In this document: positions 53,371 through 62,077 of the stretch, one piece after another
How positions within the stretch are numbered: the stretch's first letter is position 1
How the letters are laid out: each line of letters opens with the position of its first letter
Origin: Pseudoruegeria sp. HB172150
Lineage (GTDB): Bacteria; Pseudomonadota; Alphaproteobacteria; Rhodobacterales; Rhodobacteraceae
Direction: 5' to 3'
Assembly: GCF_013184805.1 (NCBI RefSeq)
Contig: NZ_JAATNG010000001.1
Span: 62,001-126,000, forward strand
DNA: 64,000 nt
Translations under genes and position numbers: made by a program
The notes under the pieces: generated by a model
What the model saw: the letters and a program-made list of their open reading frames with translations, nothing else
Database searches by the model: none
What the model was told of the DNA's origin: nothing

Positions 53371-54843
53371 ATGAACGAACAAAGCCGGAATATGACAACC
53401 GTTCCCAACCTTCCCGAGAACCGCGGCCTCTATTACGGCGGCGCGTGGCACGAACCCGCCGGCGGCTACACGTCTGTCACCAGCCCCGCCACCGGCGCCG
53501 ACCTGGGGCAAGTGGCCGAGGCGAACCAATCGGACGTCGCTGCCGCGGCCGAGGCCGCGCACCAGGCGTTCCAGTCCTGGCGCTGGCTCAAGCCTTCGGT
53601 GCGTGGCGACGCGCTGCGGCAGGTGGCCGAGATCTTGCGTCAGAACAGGGAAGAACTCGCCCTGATCGACGCCATCGATTGCGGCAACCCGGTCAAGGCG
53701 CTGATGCGCGACGTCGACATCGCCGCCGAACTGACCGAATATTTCGCCGGGCTCGTCTACGAGACCCGTGGCGCCACGATCCCGATGGGCGACGGCATCG
53801 TGAACATGACCATCCGCGAACCCTACGGCGTCTGCGCCCGCATCGTGGCCTACAACCACCCGATCATGTTCATCGCCAGCCGCTTCGCCGCACCCGTCGC
53901 CGCAGGCAACACCGTCATCATGAAGCCGCCGCCGCAGGCGCCGCTTTCGGCACTGCGCTTTGCCGAGCTTATCGACGGCGTTTTCCCGCCCGGCGTGTTC
54001 AACGTCCTGACCGGCGGAAAGGAATGCGGCGAGGCGCTGGTGGCACACCCACTGATCCCCAAGATCACGCTGATCGGATCAATTCCGACCGGCCGCGCCA
54101 TTTCCCGGGGCGCGTCGGACCGGCTGAAGGATGTCAGCCTCGAACTCGGCGGCAAGAACGCACTCGTCGTCTACCCGGATGCCGACCTCGACCGCGCGGC
54201 GGCGGGGGCGGTCAAGGGCATGGCCTTCACCTGGTGCGGACAGGCCTGTTCCTCGACCACGCGGCTGTTTCTGCACGAGGATATCCACGACGCGGTGCTC
54301 GACCGGGTCGCCGAGAGCGTGAAGGCGTTTCGCCCCGGCATCCCCACCGACCCCGAAACGACGATGGGCGCCATCGTCTCGAAAGAGCAATACGACAAGA
54401 TCCTGTCCTATATCGAGATCGGCAAGTCCGAGGGCGCCCGCCTCGTAGCCGGCGGCAAGCGCCCCGACGATCCGCAGCTCGCCGACGGCTGGTACATCGA
54501 GCCGACTGTGTTCGCCGAGGTGACCGCCGACATGCGCATCGCGCAGGAAGAGATCTTCGGCCCGGTCCTGTCCGTGCTCAAATGGCGCGACGAGGACGAG
54601 ATGTTCGCGCAAGTGAACGCCGTGGAATACGGGCTCGCCGGCGGGGTCTTCACCCGCGATCTTGCGACGGCCCACCGTGCCATCAGCCGGATCGAGGCCG
54701 GCTACACATGGGTCAACAACGCCGCGGCGCATTTCTTTCCCGCGCCCTTCGGCGGCACCAAGCAATCCGGCAACAACCGCGAGGAATGCTTCGAGGAGCT
54801 GTTGTCGTTCACACAGGTCAAGAACGTCTACATCGACCTCTGA
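53371..54843 (+). CDS. NAD(P)-dependent aldehyde dehydrogenase
   Basis: A 490-residue ALDH with Glu in SLELGGKNALVV (about 258), the Cys nucleophile in CGQACSSTTRLFLH (about 292) and EEIFGPVLSVLKW. It follows the hydrolase gene after 4 nt. In a meta-cleavage route it would oxidise either a ring-fission semialdehyde (the oxalocrotonate branch) or a side-chain aldehyde. The MhpD/oxalocrotonate-decarboxylase-like gene at 57796 would fit the former too. It is paralogous to the ALDH at 31925; a long frame covering it in another phase is a shadow. Confidence 0.92.
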   Translation: MNEQSRNMTTVPNLPENRGLYYGGAWHEPAGGYTSVTSPATGADLGQVAEANQSDVAAAAEAAHQAFQSWRWLKPSVRGDALRQVAEILRQNREELALIDAIDCGNPVKALMRDVDIAAELTEYFAGLVYETRGATIPMGDGIVNMTIREPYGVCARIVAYNHPIMFIASRFAAPVAAGNTVIMKPPPQAPLSALRFAELIDGVFPPGVFNVLTGGKECGEALVAHPLIPKITLIGSIPTGRAISRGASDRLKDVSLELGGKNALVVYPDADLDRAAAGAVKGMAFTWCGQACSSTTRLFLHEDIHDAVLDRVAESVKAFRPGIPTDPETTMGAIVSKEQYDKILSYIEIGKSEGARLVAGGKRPDDPQLADGWYIEPTVFAEVTADMRIAQEEIFGPVLSVLKWRDEDEMFAQVNAVEYGLAGGVFTRDLATAHRAISRIEAGYTWVNNAAAHFFPAPFGGTKQSGNNREECFEELLSFTQVKNVYIDL

Positions 54844-54912
54844 CAAAGGGGTCACCAGCCCGGAACCGACCGCAGAGCCGGCCGGGCCACTCAGCCGACA
54901 AGGGAGGATATC

Positions 54913-55929
54913 ATGCTCGGCAGATTGACTGGATTATCACTCATTGGCGCGCTTGCGCTGTCGGGCGCGGCCTGGGCGCAAGAGGAGATCACGCTCACGA
55001 TCAGCGCTTTCTCGACCTCGCAAAGCCCCAATCACAAGCTCACCGTAGACCGCGTGATCGGGGAGATCGAAGAGAAATCCGGCGGCCGCGTCAAGTTCGA
55101 GACCTATTTCGGCGGCTCTGCCTATGGCAACTCGCAGCGGCAATACGAACAGGCGCAACGCGGAATCGTCGACATCTCGCACGGGCTCTTCGGCTACACC
55201 CCCGGCCGTTTTCCGATGGTGGAGATCCTCGAATTGCCGTTCCTCTACGAGGACAGCATCGCCGCATCCAAGGCGTTCTGGACCACCTACGCGGACTACA
55301 TGGACTTCGAGGGCGTCAAGCCGATCGCGATCTGGCTGACCGCGATGCAGCAAACGCATTTCAACACCCCGGTCGAGAACATTCCGGACATGGCCGGGTT
55401 GAAAGTCCGCGCCGGCGGCCCGTCGATGGTCGCGGCGCTGGCCGAACTGGGAGCGGAAGGCGTGCTGTTGCCTGCACCCGGCATCTACGAAGCGATGCAG
55501 AAGGGCGTGCTCGACGGGGCCATCGGCGCGATGGGCATCCTCGTTGCATTCAACGTGGGTGAAGTGTCGAACTATCATCTGAAAACCGACATCACCGCCG
55601 CGCCGTTGTTCCTGATGATGAACCAGGGCAAGTACGACTCGCTGCCCGACGACATCAAGGCGCTGCTCGATAGCTATTCCACGCCTGAGATGATCGGAGA
55701 ATTCGCCGAGGCGTTCACCCGCTCCGACGTGCGCGGCAAGGAGATCGCCACGAGCGAAGGCCACATCTTCCGCGAACTGACCGAGGAGGAGCGCGCCGAT
55801 TGGCGTGCCGCGACCCAGCCGGTCGTCGACGCCTATCTCGAAGAGCTCGAAGGCAAGGGCTTCCCCGCGCATGAGTTCTACGACGCGTTCATGGCCGAAT
55901 ATGAACGCCAAATCTCGATGACGAACTGA
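54913..55929 (+). CDS. TRAP transporter periplasmic binding protein (DctP type)
   Basis: A 338-residue secreted protein. ATG 54913 follows AAGGGAGGATATC. The signal peptide is LTGLSLIGALALSGAAWA, cleaved before QEE. The mature protein is DctP-like: TVDRVIGEIEEKSGGRVKFETYF and LELPFLYEDSIAASKAFW. The key Arg contacting the ligand carboxylate is in GLKVRAGGPSMVAAL, followed by APGIYEAMQKGVLDGA. It delivers an organic, probably aromatic, acid to the DctM/DctQ proteins encoded next. Confidence 0.92.
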   Translation: MLGRLTGLSLIGALALSGAAWAQEEITLTISAFSTSQSPNHKLTVDRVIGEIEEKSGGRVKFETYFGGSAYGNSQRQYEQAQRGIVDISHGLFGYTPGRFPMVEILELPFLYEDSIAASKAFWTTYADYMDFEGVKPIAIWLTAMQQTHFNTPVENIPDMAGLKVRAGGPSMVAALAELGAEGVLLPAPGIYEAMQKGVLDGAIGAMGILVAFNVGEVSNYHLKTDITAAPLFLMMNQGKYDSLPDDIKALLDSYSTPEMIGEFAEAFTRSDVRGKEIATSEGHIFRELTEEERADWRAATQPVVDAYLEELEGKGFPAHEFYDAFMAEYERQISMTN

Positions 55930-55954
55930 TCGGCACGCGGCGGGCGAGGACGGA

Positions 55955-57259
55955 ATGAGCCCATTCGCACTGGGATTGGCCGGGTTCGGCGTCCTGATCC
56001 TGCTCCTCGCCCTGCGTGCGCCGATCGCGCTGGCGACGGCCGTGACCGGGCTGGGGGGCGTCTGGCTCCTGCGCGATCACCAGACGGTTCTCTATCTGAC
56101 CGGTACGGTCCCACGCGAGATACTGGAAAACTACGCGCTTTCGACGCTGCCGCTGTTCATCCTGATGGGCAACGTCGCCGCCAGCTCCGGCCTGTCGACA
56201 GCACTGTTCGATGCGTTCAACGCGCTGGTCGGGCGCCGGCGGGGTGGGCTGGCGGTGGCGACGGTCCTGACCTCCGGTGCCCTCTCTGCGGCGTCGGGGT
56301 CGTCGCTCGCCATGACCTCAACCATGGCACGGATGGCGGCGCCCGAAATGCTGTCCCGCCGATATCATCCGCGACTCGTCTGCGGCACCATCGCCGCGGG
56401 CGGCACGCTCGGCATCATGATCCCGCCCTCGACGATGTTGATCATCTACGGCTATCTGACGGAAACCTCTATCGGCGCGCTCTTCGTGGCCGGGCTGGTA
56501 CCCGGCCTTCTCCTCGTCGCGGGTTTCGCGCTGACGGTCGCCGTCTGGGCGCGGCTCCGACCCGGCGACGCGGGCCGCGGCGGCGATGACGAGGGCGGCA
56601 AAAGCGACATGGGCCGGCTATTGGCACTGGTGCCGGTGCTGGCACTTTTCGGCGTGCTGCTGGGCGGGATCTACGGCGGGCTCTTCACCCCGACCGAAGG
56701 CGCGGCGGTGGGCGCCGGCGCGGCCATCGTCATCGCGGCGGTGATCGGCAAGCTCACGCTGCGCCGCCTGCGCGACGCACTGTTCGAGACCGCACGCACC
56801 TCCGCAGTGATCTACCTCATCATCATCGGCACGGCCTTTTTCCAGTTCTTCATGGAAGCGTCGCGCGTCCCCGTGCAGGCGGCCGGCGCAGTCAGCGGGC
56901 TGGGCCTGCCGGCCCCGGTTGTGATGCTGATCATCATGGCCCTGATCGCACTGCTCGGCTGCATCATGGAGGGGCTCGGCATCATGTTCCTCACCGTACC
57001 CATCCTGTTCCCCATCGTGACCGCCATCGGCTACGATCCGGTCTGGTTCGGCATCGTCATGGTGCTCCTGATCGAGCTTGGCCTCATCACGCCGCCAGTG
57101 GGTATGAATATCTTCGTCCTGGTCTCCCAGATCCCGGAACTGCGCCTCAGGGACGTCTTCGTCGGCGTGCTGCCCTTCGTGGTCGCCATCGTCGCCGTGG
57201 CGCTGGCGCTTCTGGCCGTTCCGGATATCGCCCTTTTCCTTCCCGCGACCATGAGGTGA
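55955..57259 (+). CDS. TRAP transporter large permease (DctM type)
   Basis: A 434-residue permease with about twelve membrane segments. ALSTLPLFILMGNVAASSGLS, ALSAASGSSLAMTSTMARMAAPEM, TLGIMIPPSTMLIIYGYLTE and LGLITPPVGMNIFVL are the DctM marks. It uses a sodium gradient to import the substrate carried by the DctP-type protein. The gene order is P-M-Q rather than the more common P-Q-M. Confidence 0.92.
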   Translation: MSPFALGLAGFGVLILLLALRAPIALATAVTGLGGVWLLRDHQTVLYLTGTVPREILENYALSTLPLFILMGNVAASSGLSTALFDAFNALVGRRRGGLAVATVLTSGALSAASGSSLAMTSTMARMAAPEMLSRRYHPRLVCGTIAAGGTLGIMIPPSTMLIIYGYLTETSIGALFVAGLVPGLLLVAGFALTVAVWARLRPGDAGRGGDDEGGKSDMGRLLALVPVLALFGVLLGGIYGGLFTPTEGAAVGAGAAIVIAAVIGKLTLRRLRDALFETARTSAVIYLIIIGTAFFQFFMEASRVPVQAAGAVSGLGLPAPVVMLIIMALIALLGCIMEGLGIMFLTVPILFPIVTAIGYDPVWFGIVMVLLIELGLITPPVGMNIFVLVSQIPELRLRDVFVGVLPFVVAIVAVALALLAVPDIALFLPATMR

Positions 57260-57263
57260 CGCC

Positions 57264-57749
57264 ATGCGACCGCTGTCCCGCTCCTTCGCCGCCATCGCGC
57301 TTCTGGGCTCCGTCGGGCTCCTCGCGGCGACGCTGGTCACCATGCTCGACGTGGCGGGCCGCATCGCCGGCGTCACCCTTATGCGCGGGGCCATCGATAT
57401 CGTCGGCCTGTCGGTCGTGCTGGCGGTGGCGCTGGCGGTCGCGGAATGCGAGTGGAACGACCTGCATGTCCGCGTCGAACCGCTCTCGGCCTGGATGCCG
57501 CGCGCCTGGCGTCGTCTGGCCGATCAGGCGTGGCGGCTCGTCGCCGTCGTCGTGCTGGGCGCGATCGCCTGGTCTTCGCTGAAAGAGGGGCTGCTCTCGC
57601 ACGGCTATGGCGAGGTTCTGCCCGCCCTGGACCTGTCGCTGATCTGGCCCGCCGCCATCGCCGCGGCCGGCTTCGCCATCGGGGCGCTTGCCGCGGCTCT
57701 GGCAACACTGCGACGGCCGCGCGGCGCGGACGACGGAGCCGGGCCATGA
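57264..57749 (+). CDS. TRAP transporter small permease (DctQ type)
   Basis: A 161-residue inner-membrane protein with four hydrophobic segments (AAIALLGSVGLLAATLVTMLD, IDIVGLSVVLAVALAVAE, RLVAVVVLGAIAWSSL and AAIAAAGFAIGALAAALATL) and the family ECEWNDLHVRVE loop. It starts 4 nt after the DctM-type stop. It scaffolds the large permease. Confidence 0.88.
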   Translation: MRPLSRSFAAIALLGSVGLLAATLVTMLDVAGRIAGVTLMRGAIDIVGLSVVLAVALAVAECEWNDLHVRVEPLSAWMPRAWRRLADQAWRLVAVVVLGAIAWSSLKEGLLSHGYGEVLPALDLSLIWPAAIAAAGFAIGALAAALATLRRPRGADDGAGP

Positions 57750-57795
57750 CAACACCCATTGTCCCAGCCAATGACACGAATACCAAGAGGACCCC

Positions 57796-58578
57796 ATGCT
57801 AACCGACACACAGCGCCGCGAGGCCGTCGCCTCGCTTCTCGAAAGCCACCGCACCAAGGTCCAGGGCAAGCGCCCGTCCGAGATGTTTCCCGACATCGAG
57901 ATCGAGGACAGCTACGCGATCTCGTCCATGGTCGCCGAGGCCCGCGTGGCCGAAGGCCAAATGATCGTCGGCCACAAGATCGGCCTTACCTCCAAGGCGA
58001 TGCAGGCGGCCTCGAAAATTGACGAACCCGATTACGGCTATCTCTTCGACGACCTCGTGCTGTCCGACGGCGCGAAGGTGCCGTTCGAAAGCTTCTGCGT
58101 GCCCAGGGTCGAGCCGGAACTGACCTTCATCCTGAAAGAACCGCTCACCGGCCCCGGCGTCGGCCTCGTAGACGTCATGCGCGCAACCGAATGGGTCGTG
58201 CCGTCGATCGAGATCATCGACGCAAGGGTGACCGAGCCGCGTAGGATCTTCGACACCGTGGCCGACAACGGCGCCGCCGCCGGCATCGTGCTGGGCGGGC
58301 GCCCGGTCCGGCCCGAGGACGTGGACCTGCGCTGGGTCGGCGCCGTCTTCTACCGCAATTCCGAGATTGAAGAGACTGGCATCGCTGCCGGGGTACTGGG
58401 CCATCCGGCCATGGCCATCGCGTGGCTGGCCAACAAGCTCGGCCCCTTCGGCACCACGCTGGAACCCGGCCAGCTCATGCTGTCGGGGTCCTTCACGCGC
58501 CCCGTCTGGGCGGCGAAGGGCGACACGTTGCACGCCGATTTCGGGCCGCTGGGCGCGGTGGCGGTTCAGTTCGTCTGA
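57796..58578 (+). CDS. 2-oxopent-4-enoate hydratase / oxalocrotonate decarboxylase family protein (MhpD-like)
   Basis: A 260-residue member of the hydratase/decarboxylase part of the FAH superfamily. SYAISSMVAEARVAEGQMIVGHKIGLTSKAMQ, the metal-ligand region EPELTFILKEPLTGPG, VVPSIEIIDARV and GHPAMAIAWLANKLGPFG are typical. MhpD/XylJ add water to 2-hydroxypentadienoate, while the sister enzyme DmpH/XylI decarboxylates oxalocrotonate; sequence alone does not separate them here. The gene follows the TRAP genes after 46 nt. Confidence 0.88.
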   Translation: MLTDTQRREAVASLLESHRTKVQGKRPSEMFPDIEIEDSYAISSMVAEARVAEGQMIVGHKIGLTSKAMQAASKIDEPDYGYLFDDLVLSDGAKVPFESFCVPRVEPELTFILKEPLTGPGVGLVDVMRATEWVVPSIEIIDARVTEPRRIFDTVADNGAAAGIVLGGRPVRPEDVDLRWVGAVFYRNSEIEETGIAAGVLGHPAMAIAWLANKLGPFGTTLEPGQLMLSGSFTRPVWAAKGDTLHADFGPLGAVAVQFV

Positions 58579-58660
58579 CGCGTCGGCGGGTCAGTGGTCG
58601 ACAAAACCGTCCTCGGACCGGCATGATTGGCCGGGACGGACCGGGCATAGGAGGGGTATC

Positions 58661-59653
58661 ATGGGCAATCTGCATCTTTCGGTGGCGGTAGGCGACTACG
58701 ACCGTACGCGGCCGCTGATCGACGGCGACGTCAGGATCGATGGTGTAGACCCGGTTTTTCTCCGGCTGTCTCCCGAGGAGATTTTTTTCCGCGCCTTTCG
58801 CACCCGGGACTTCGATATTTGCGAGCTTTCAATGAGCTCGACGGTGGTCAAGATCGCGAACAGCGATTGCCCCTACGTGCCGATCCCCGTCTTTCCCTCG
58901 CGGGCATTTCGGCACACCTCTCTCTATATCAACGCGACCAGGGGCATTAGCAGGCCCGAAGATCTGCGTGGCCGCCGGGTGGGGCTCGGAGAGTATCAGC
59001 TGACGGCCAATGTCTGGGCTCGGGCGCTGCTGGAGGATGACTACGGCGTGCGTCCCGGCGAAATCGACTGGGTTCGCGGTGCGTTCGAAGATCTGGGCGG
59101 GCGTCCCGAAAAGATCAGCCTCGACCTGCCACCGGATATCCGGATTACTGACGCGCCGGCTGACAGGACGCTTGCGCAGATGCTGGCGGACGGCGAGATC
59201 GACGCTCTGGTCGGCCCCCGGATGCCGTCCACCTTCGGTGCGGACGGGCCGGTGCGCTGGCTGTTCGACGATCCGTTGAAGGAGGCGCAGGACTATTATC
59301 GGCGGACCGGGATCTTTCCGATCATGCACCTCGTCGGCATTCGCCGCGAACTCGTTGATACCAATCCGTGGCTGCCAGCGACTGTCCAGAAGGCATTCGA
59401 GGCGTCCAAGGCGGAATGCCTGTCGCGGCTGTCCGACACGTCGGCCACAAAGGTGACGCTGCCCTTTGTCGAAGATCAGCTGCACCGGGCGCGCCGGCTT
59501 ATGGGTGCCGATTTCTGGTCCTATGGTGTCGACGACAACCGCAAGGTGCTGGACACGTTCCTTGACCACCATCACCGGCAGGGACTGTCCCGGCGCCGTG
59601 TGTCCGTTGACGAGCTGTTCCATCCCTCGACCTACGCCACCGCGCGCATTTAG
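58661..59653 (+). CDS. 4,5-dihydroxyphthalate decarboxylase-like protein, paralogue 2
   Basis: A 330-residue protein with the same layout as that at 50557: LHLSVAVGDYDRTRPLIDGD, FDICELSMSSTVVKIA, VFPSRAFRHTSLYIN, RRVGLGEYQLTANVWARALL and GADFWSYGVDDNRKVLD. It has identical length, no signal peptide, and ATG 58661 after AGGAGGGGTATC. It closes the catabolic run just before the tRNA-Thr gene. Having both ends of the cluster carry this family suggests two substrates or two sequential decarboxylations. Confidence 0.85.
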   Translation: MGNLHLSVAVGDYDRTRPLIDGDVRIDGVDPVFLRLSPEEIFFRAFRTRDFDICELSMSSTVVKIANSDCPYVPIPVFPSRAFRHTSLYINATRGISRPEDLRGRRVGLGEYQLTANVWARALLEDDYGVRPGEIDWVRGAFEDLGGRPEKISLDLPPDIRITDAPADRTLAQMLADGEIDALVGPRMPSTFGADGPVRWLFDDPLKEAQDYYRRTGIFPIMHLVGIRRELVDTNPWLPATVQKAFEASKAECLSRLSDTSATKVTLPFVEDQLHRARRLMGADFWSYGVDDNRKVLDTFLDHHHRQGLSRRRVSVDELFHPSTYATARI

Positions 59654-59802
59654 GTCCGTACGTCGTAAGTCACGGGCAAATAGAGTGTGGTCTCGCGGAG
59701 ATGCATCATCGCTTATAGGTGGCTCACCGCGATCAGTTTCCTACTGCCGATCCGAATTGCCGGCGGATTGCTGCGTCAACGGATTTTCAGTGCGAGTGAC
59801 GA

Positions 59803-59877
<75 letters not shown>

Positions 59878-59966
59878 CCGTTTCGTGCGCGGCTGATTAG
59901 ACGCAATCCGCCGAGGGCGCAAGCGCAATCTGGACGGTTCCCGGGACGTGCGGTACACAAGGCTGC

Positions 59967-60104
59967 ATGGGCAAGAAAACGGGGCAGACACCGCGGCCCA
60001 AGGGCGGCCAAAACCGCGAAGACCGGTTGAAGGCGGCGCTGAAGGCCAATATCGCGCGGCGCAAGGCGCAGGCGAAAGCACGCGGCAAGAAACCCGAGGA
60101 GTGA
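59967..60104 (+). CDS. small basic protein of unknown function upstream of murA
   Basis: A 45-residue frame with very high Lys/Arg content ([20 protein letters not shown], then a helix rich in Ala and Lys ending KARGKKPEE). It lies between the tRNA and murA, and its stop is 7 nt before the murA ATG. The amphipathic basic helix suggests nucleic-acid or ribosome contact, but no family is recognised. A clear Shine-Dalgarno sequence is not seen. Position and composition support a real gene. Confidence 0.6.
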   Translation: MGKKTGQTPRPKGGQNREDRLKAALKANIARRKAQAKARGKKPEE

Positions 60105-60111
60105 GGCAAAG

Positions 60112-61380
60112 ATGGATTCAATTCTGGTCCGGGGCAATGGTGCCCTTTCCGGTGAAATACCGATCGCAGGGGCGAAGAACGCCTGCCTGACACTGATGCC
60201 GGCGACGCTCCTGTCGGAGGAGCCACTGACGCTGACCAACGCGCCGCGGCTGTCGGACATTAAGACTATGTCGACGCTGCTGCGCTCGCTGGGCGCGGAG
60301 GTGGTCAGCCTGCAGGACGGCGGCGTTCTGGCGATGTCGAGCCACGACCTGACCAGCACCTGGGCGGACTACGACATCGTCCGGAAGATGCGCGCGTCGA
60401 ACCTGGTGCTCGGGCCGCTGCTGGCGCGGATGGGTCACGCAGAGGTGTCGCTGCCCGGCGGCTGCGCGATCGGCGCGCGGCCGATGGACCTGCATATTCA
60501 CGGGCTCGAGGCGCTGGGCGCCGAGATCGAGCTGAAGGATGGCTATCTGTTGGCAAAGGCGCCGAAGGGGCTGAAGGGCGCGGAGATAGCGCTGCGCTTC
60601 GCTTCGGTGGGCGCGACGGAGAACATCGTTATGGCGGCGGCGCTGGCGCGCGGCACGACTGTGCTGACCAACGCGGCGCGTGAGCCGGAGATCGTGGACC
60701 TCGTGAAATGCCTGCGCCAGATGGGCGCGCAGATCCAGGGCGAGGGCACCGAGCGGATCGAAATTCAGGGTGTGGACCGGTTGCATGGGGCCACCCATGA
60801 GGTGGTAGCCGACCGGATCGAACTGGGCACTTACATGCTGGCCCCCGCGATTGCCGGCGGCGAGGTGGAATGTATCGGCGGGCGGCTCGACCTGCTGGGC
60901 GCCTTCGTCGAAAAGCTGGATGAGGCCGGCGTCGCGGTAGAGCAGACCAATCGCGGCGTGAAGGTGTCGCGCAAGAACGGGCGAGTGAAGGCGGTCGACG
61001 TGACCACCGCAGTCTTCCCCGGTTTTCCGACCGACCTGCAGGCGCAGATGATGGCGCTGATGTGCACCGCCGAGGGTGTCAGCGAGCTTCACGAGACGAT
61101 CTTCGAGAACCGGTTCATGCATGCGCCGGAGCTGGTGAGGATGGGCGCGGATATCGAGGTTCATGGCGGCACCGCGACCGTGACCGGCGTGAAGAAGCTC
61201 AAGGGCGCGCCGGTGATGGCGACAGATCTGCGCGCTTCAGTCTCGCTGATCCTGGCGGCGATGGCTGCCGAGGGCGAGACACGGGTGGCGCGGGTCTATC
61301 ACCTCGACCGTGGCTATGAGCAGCTGGAGAAAAAACTCATGGGTGTCGGCGCCGAGATCGAGAGGATCTCCGGCGAATGA
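60112..61380 (+). CDS. murA: UDP-N-acetylglucosamine 1-carboxyvinyltransferase
   Basis: A 422-residue enzyme (family about 420) that transfers enolpyruvate to UDP-GlcNAc, the first committed step of peptidoglycan synthesis. The N-terminus has [20 protein letters not shown] with the essential Lys/Asn. The active-site Cys is in the loop [16 protein letters not shown] (about 118). [21 protein letters not shown] and [12 protein letters not shown] are also diagnostic. The stop overlaps the next gene by 4 nt. Confidence 0.97.
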   Translation: MDSILVRGNGALSGEIPIAGAKNACLTLMPATLLSEEPLTLTNAPRLSDIKTMSTLLRSLGAEVVSLQDGGVLAMSSHDLTSTWADYDIVRKMRASNLVLGPLLARMGHAEVSLPGGCAIGARPMDLHIHGLEALGAEIELKDGYLLAKAPKGLKGAEIALRFASVGATENIVMAAALARGTTVLTNAAREPEIVDLVKCLRQMGAQIQGEGTERIEIQGVDRLHGATHEVVADRIELGTYMLAPAIAGGEVECIGGRLDLLGAFVEKLDEAGVAVEQTNRGVKVSRKNGRVKAVDVTTAVFPGFPTDLQAQMMALMCTAEGVSELHETIFENRFMHAPELVRMGADIEVHGGTATVTGVKKLKGAPVMATDLRASVSLILAAMAAEGETRVARVYHLDRGYEQLEKKLMGVGAEIERISGE

Positions 61381-61853
61381 GCCAGGACGCCCGCTTCGAA
61401 GATGCCGACGAGGCGCCACTGCACCTGGTCGCGCGCGAGGCGGAGGGGTTGCAGGTGATCTCGGCCCTGGTCCAGGACGCGGTCTTCCCGGCGGGCGAGA
61501 TGCGGTGGCTGGCGAAGGAGCGGCGCTTTGCGCTGCTGCTCAACCGGTTCCGGTGGGAGGACAAGGCGGCGGCGGAGCGGCGCGGCGAGTATGAGCGGGT
61601 GCGCTCGGTGCTGGTCGTGGATGACGTGCTGAAGGTGTCGAGCCAGGGCATCGACCGCGGCGATCGGGACCTGATTCTGTCGCTCCTCTCCATCGGCTTC
61701 GAGCCGGGTGAGGACGGGGCCGGGCGGCTGGAGCTGGTGCTGGCCGGGGACGGGGGCATCGCGCTGGAGGTGGAGGCGCTGGAGGTCACCCTGCGGGACG
61801 TGACCCGGCCCTACAGGGCAGTCTCGGGACACGCGCCGGGGCACCCGGATTAG
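61377..61853 (+). CDS. DUF2948 family protein
   Basis: A 158-residue protein of unknown function that regularly follows murA in Rhodobacterales. Visible blocks are [60 protein letters not shown] and [23 protein letters not shown]. There is no signal peptide or membrane segment. ATG 61377 overlaps the murA stop, so it is translationally coupled to cell-wall synthesis. It is followed by a palindrome and a strong GC hairpin. Confidence 0.9.
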   Translation: MSQDARFEDADEAPLHLVAREAEGLQVISALVQDAVFPAGEMRWLAKERRFALLLNRFRWEDKAAAERRGEYERVRSVLVVDDVLKVSSQGIDRGDRDLILSLLSIGFEPGEDGAGRLELVLAGDGGIALEVEALEVTLRDVTRPYRAVSGHAPGHPD

Positions 61854-61856
61854 GGG

Positions 61857-61872
61857 CGTCCCCATGGGGACG
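61857..61872. repeat. 16-bp perfect palindrome after the DUF2948 gene
   Basis: CGTCCCCATGGGGACG is identical on both strands and begins 4 nt after the stop codon. It is probably part of the transcript end or a protein site. It lies about 90 nt before the larger hairpin at 61965-61985. Confidence 0.5.
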
Positions 61873-61964
61873 GGGGGTCAAGTCATTGATTTCAGGCATG
61901 TTAGCGCAAACGTCTGATTGCGGACATTCCGCTTTTTCTTCTGGTTGAAAATATCCCGGGGGGT

Positions 61965-61985
61965 CCGGGGGGCAGCGCCCCCCGG
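61965..61985 (+). terminator. GC-rich hairpin ending the murA-DUF2948 transcript
   Basis: CCGGGGGGC pairs with GCCCCCCGG (perfect 9 bp) around a 3-nt AGC loop, preceded by GAAAATATCCCGGGGGGT. This form, with an A/T-rich lead and C/G-run stem, is a commonly repeated 3'-end element in Rhodobacterales. It has no T-run. It lies between the murA block and hisD. Confidence 0.6.
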
Positions 61986-62077
61986 CCTCACCGCAGCGGA
62001 AACGCCCGTCCATTCCAGGCGCAAGCTTGTGATGCATTTCCCCCGCCGCTATTGGAGTTCGGCGAGGAGTGCTGCCG

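Noticed and set aside
53445-55562. 705-codon plus-strand frame spanning the ALDH and DctP genes
   Set aside because: Arg-rich out-of-phase frame that crosses two independent, fully recognisable genes; a GC-codon artefact.
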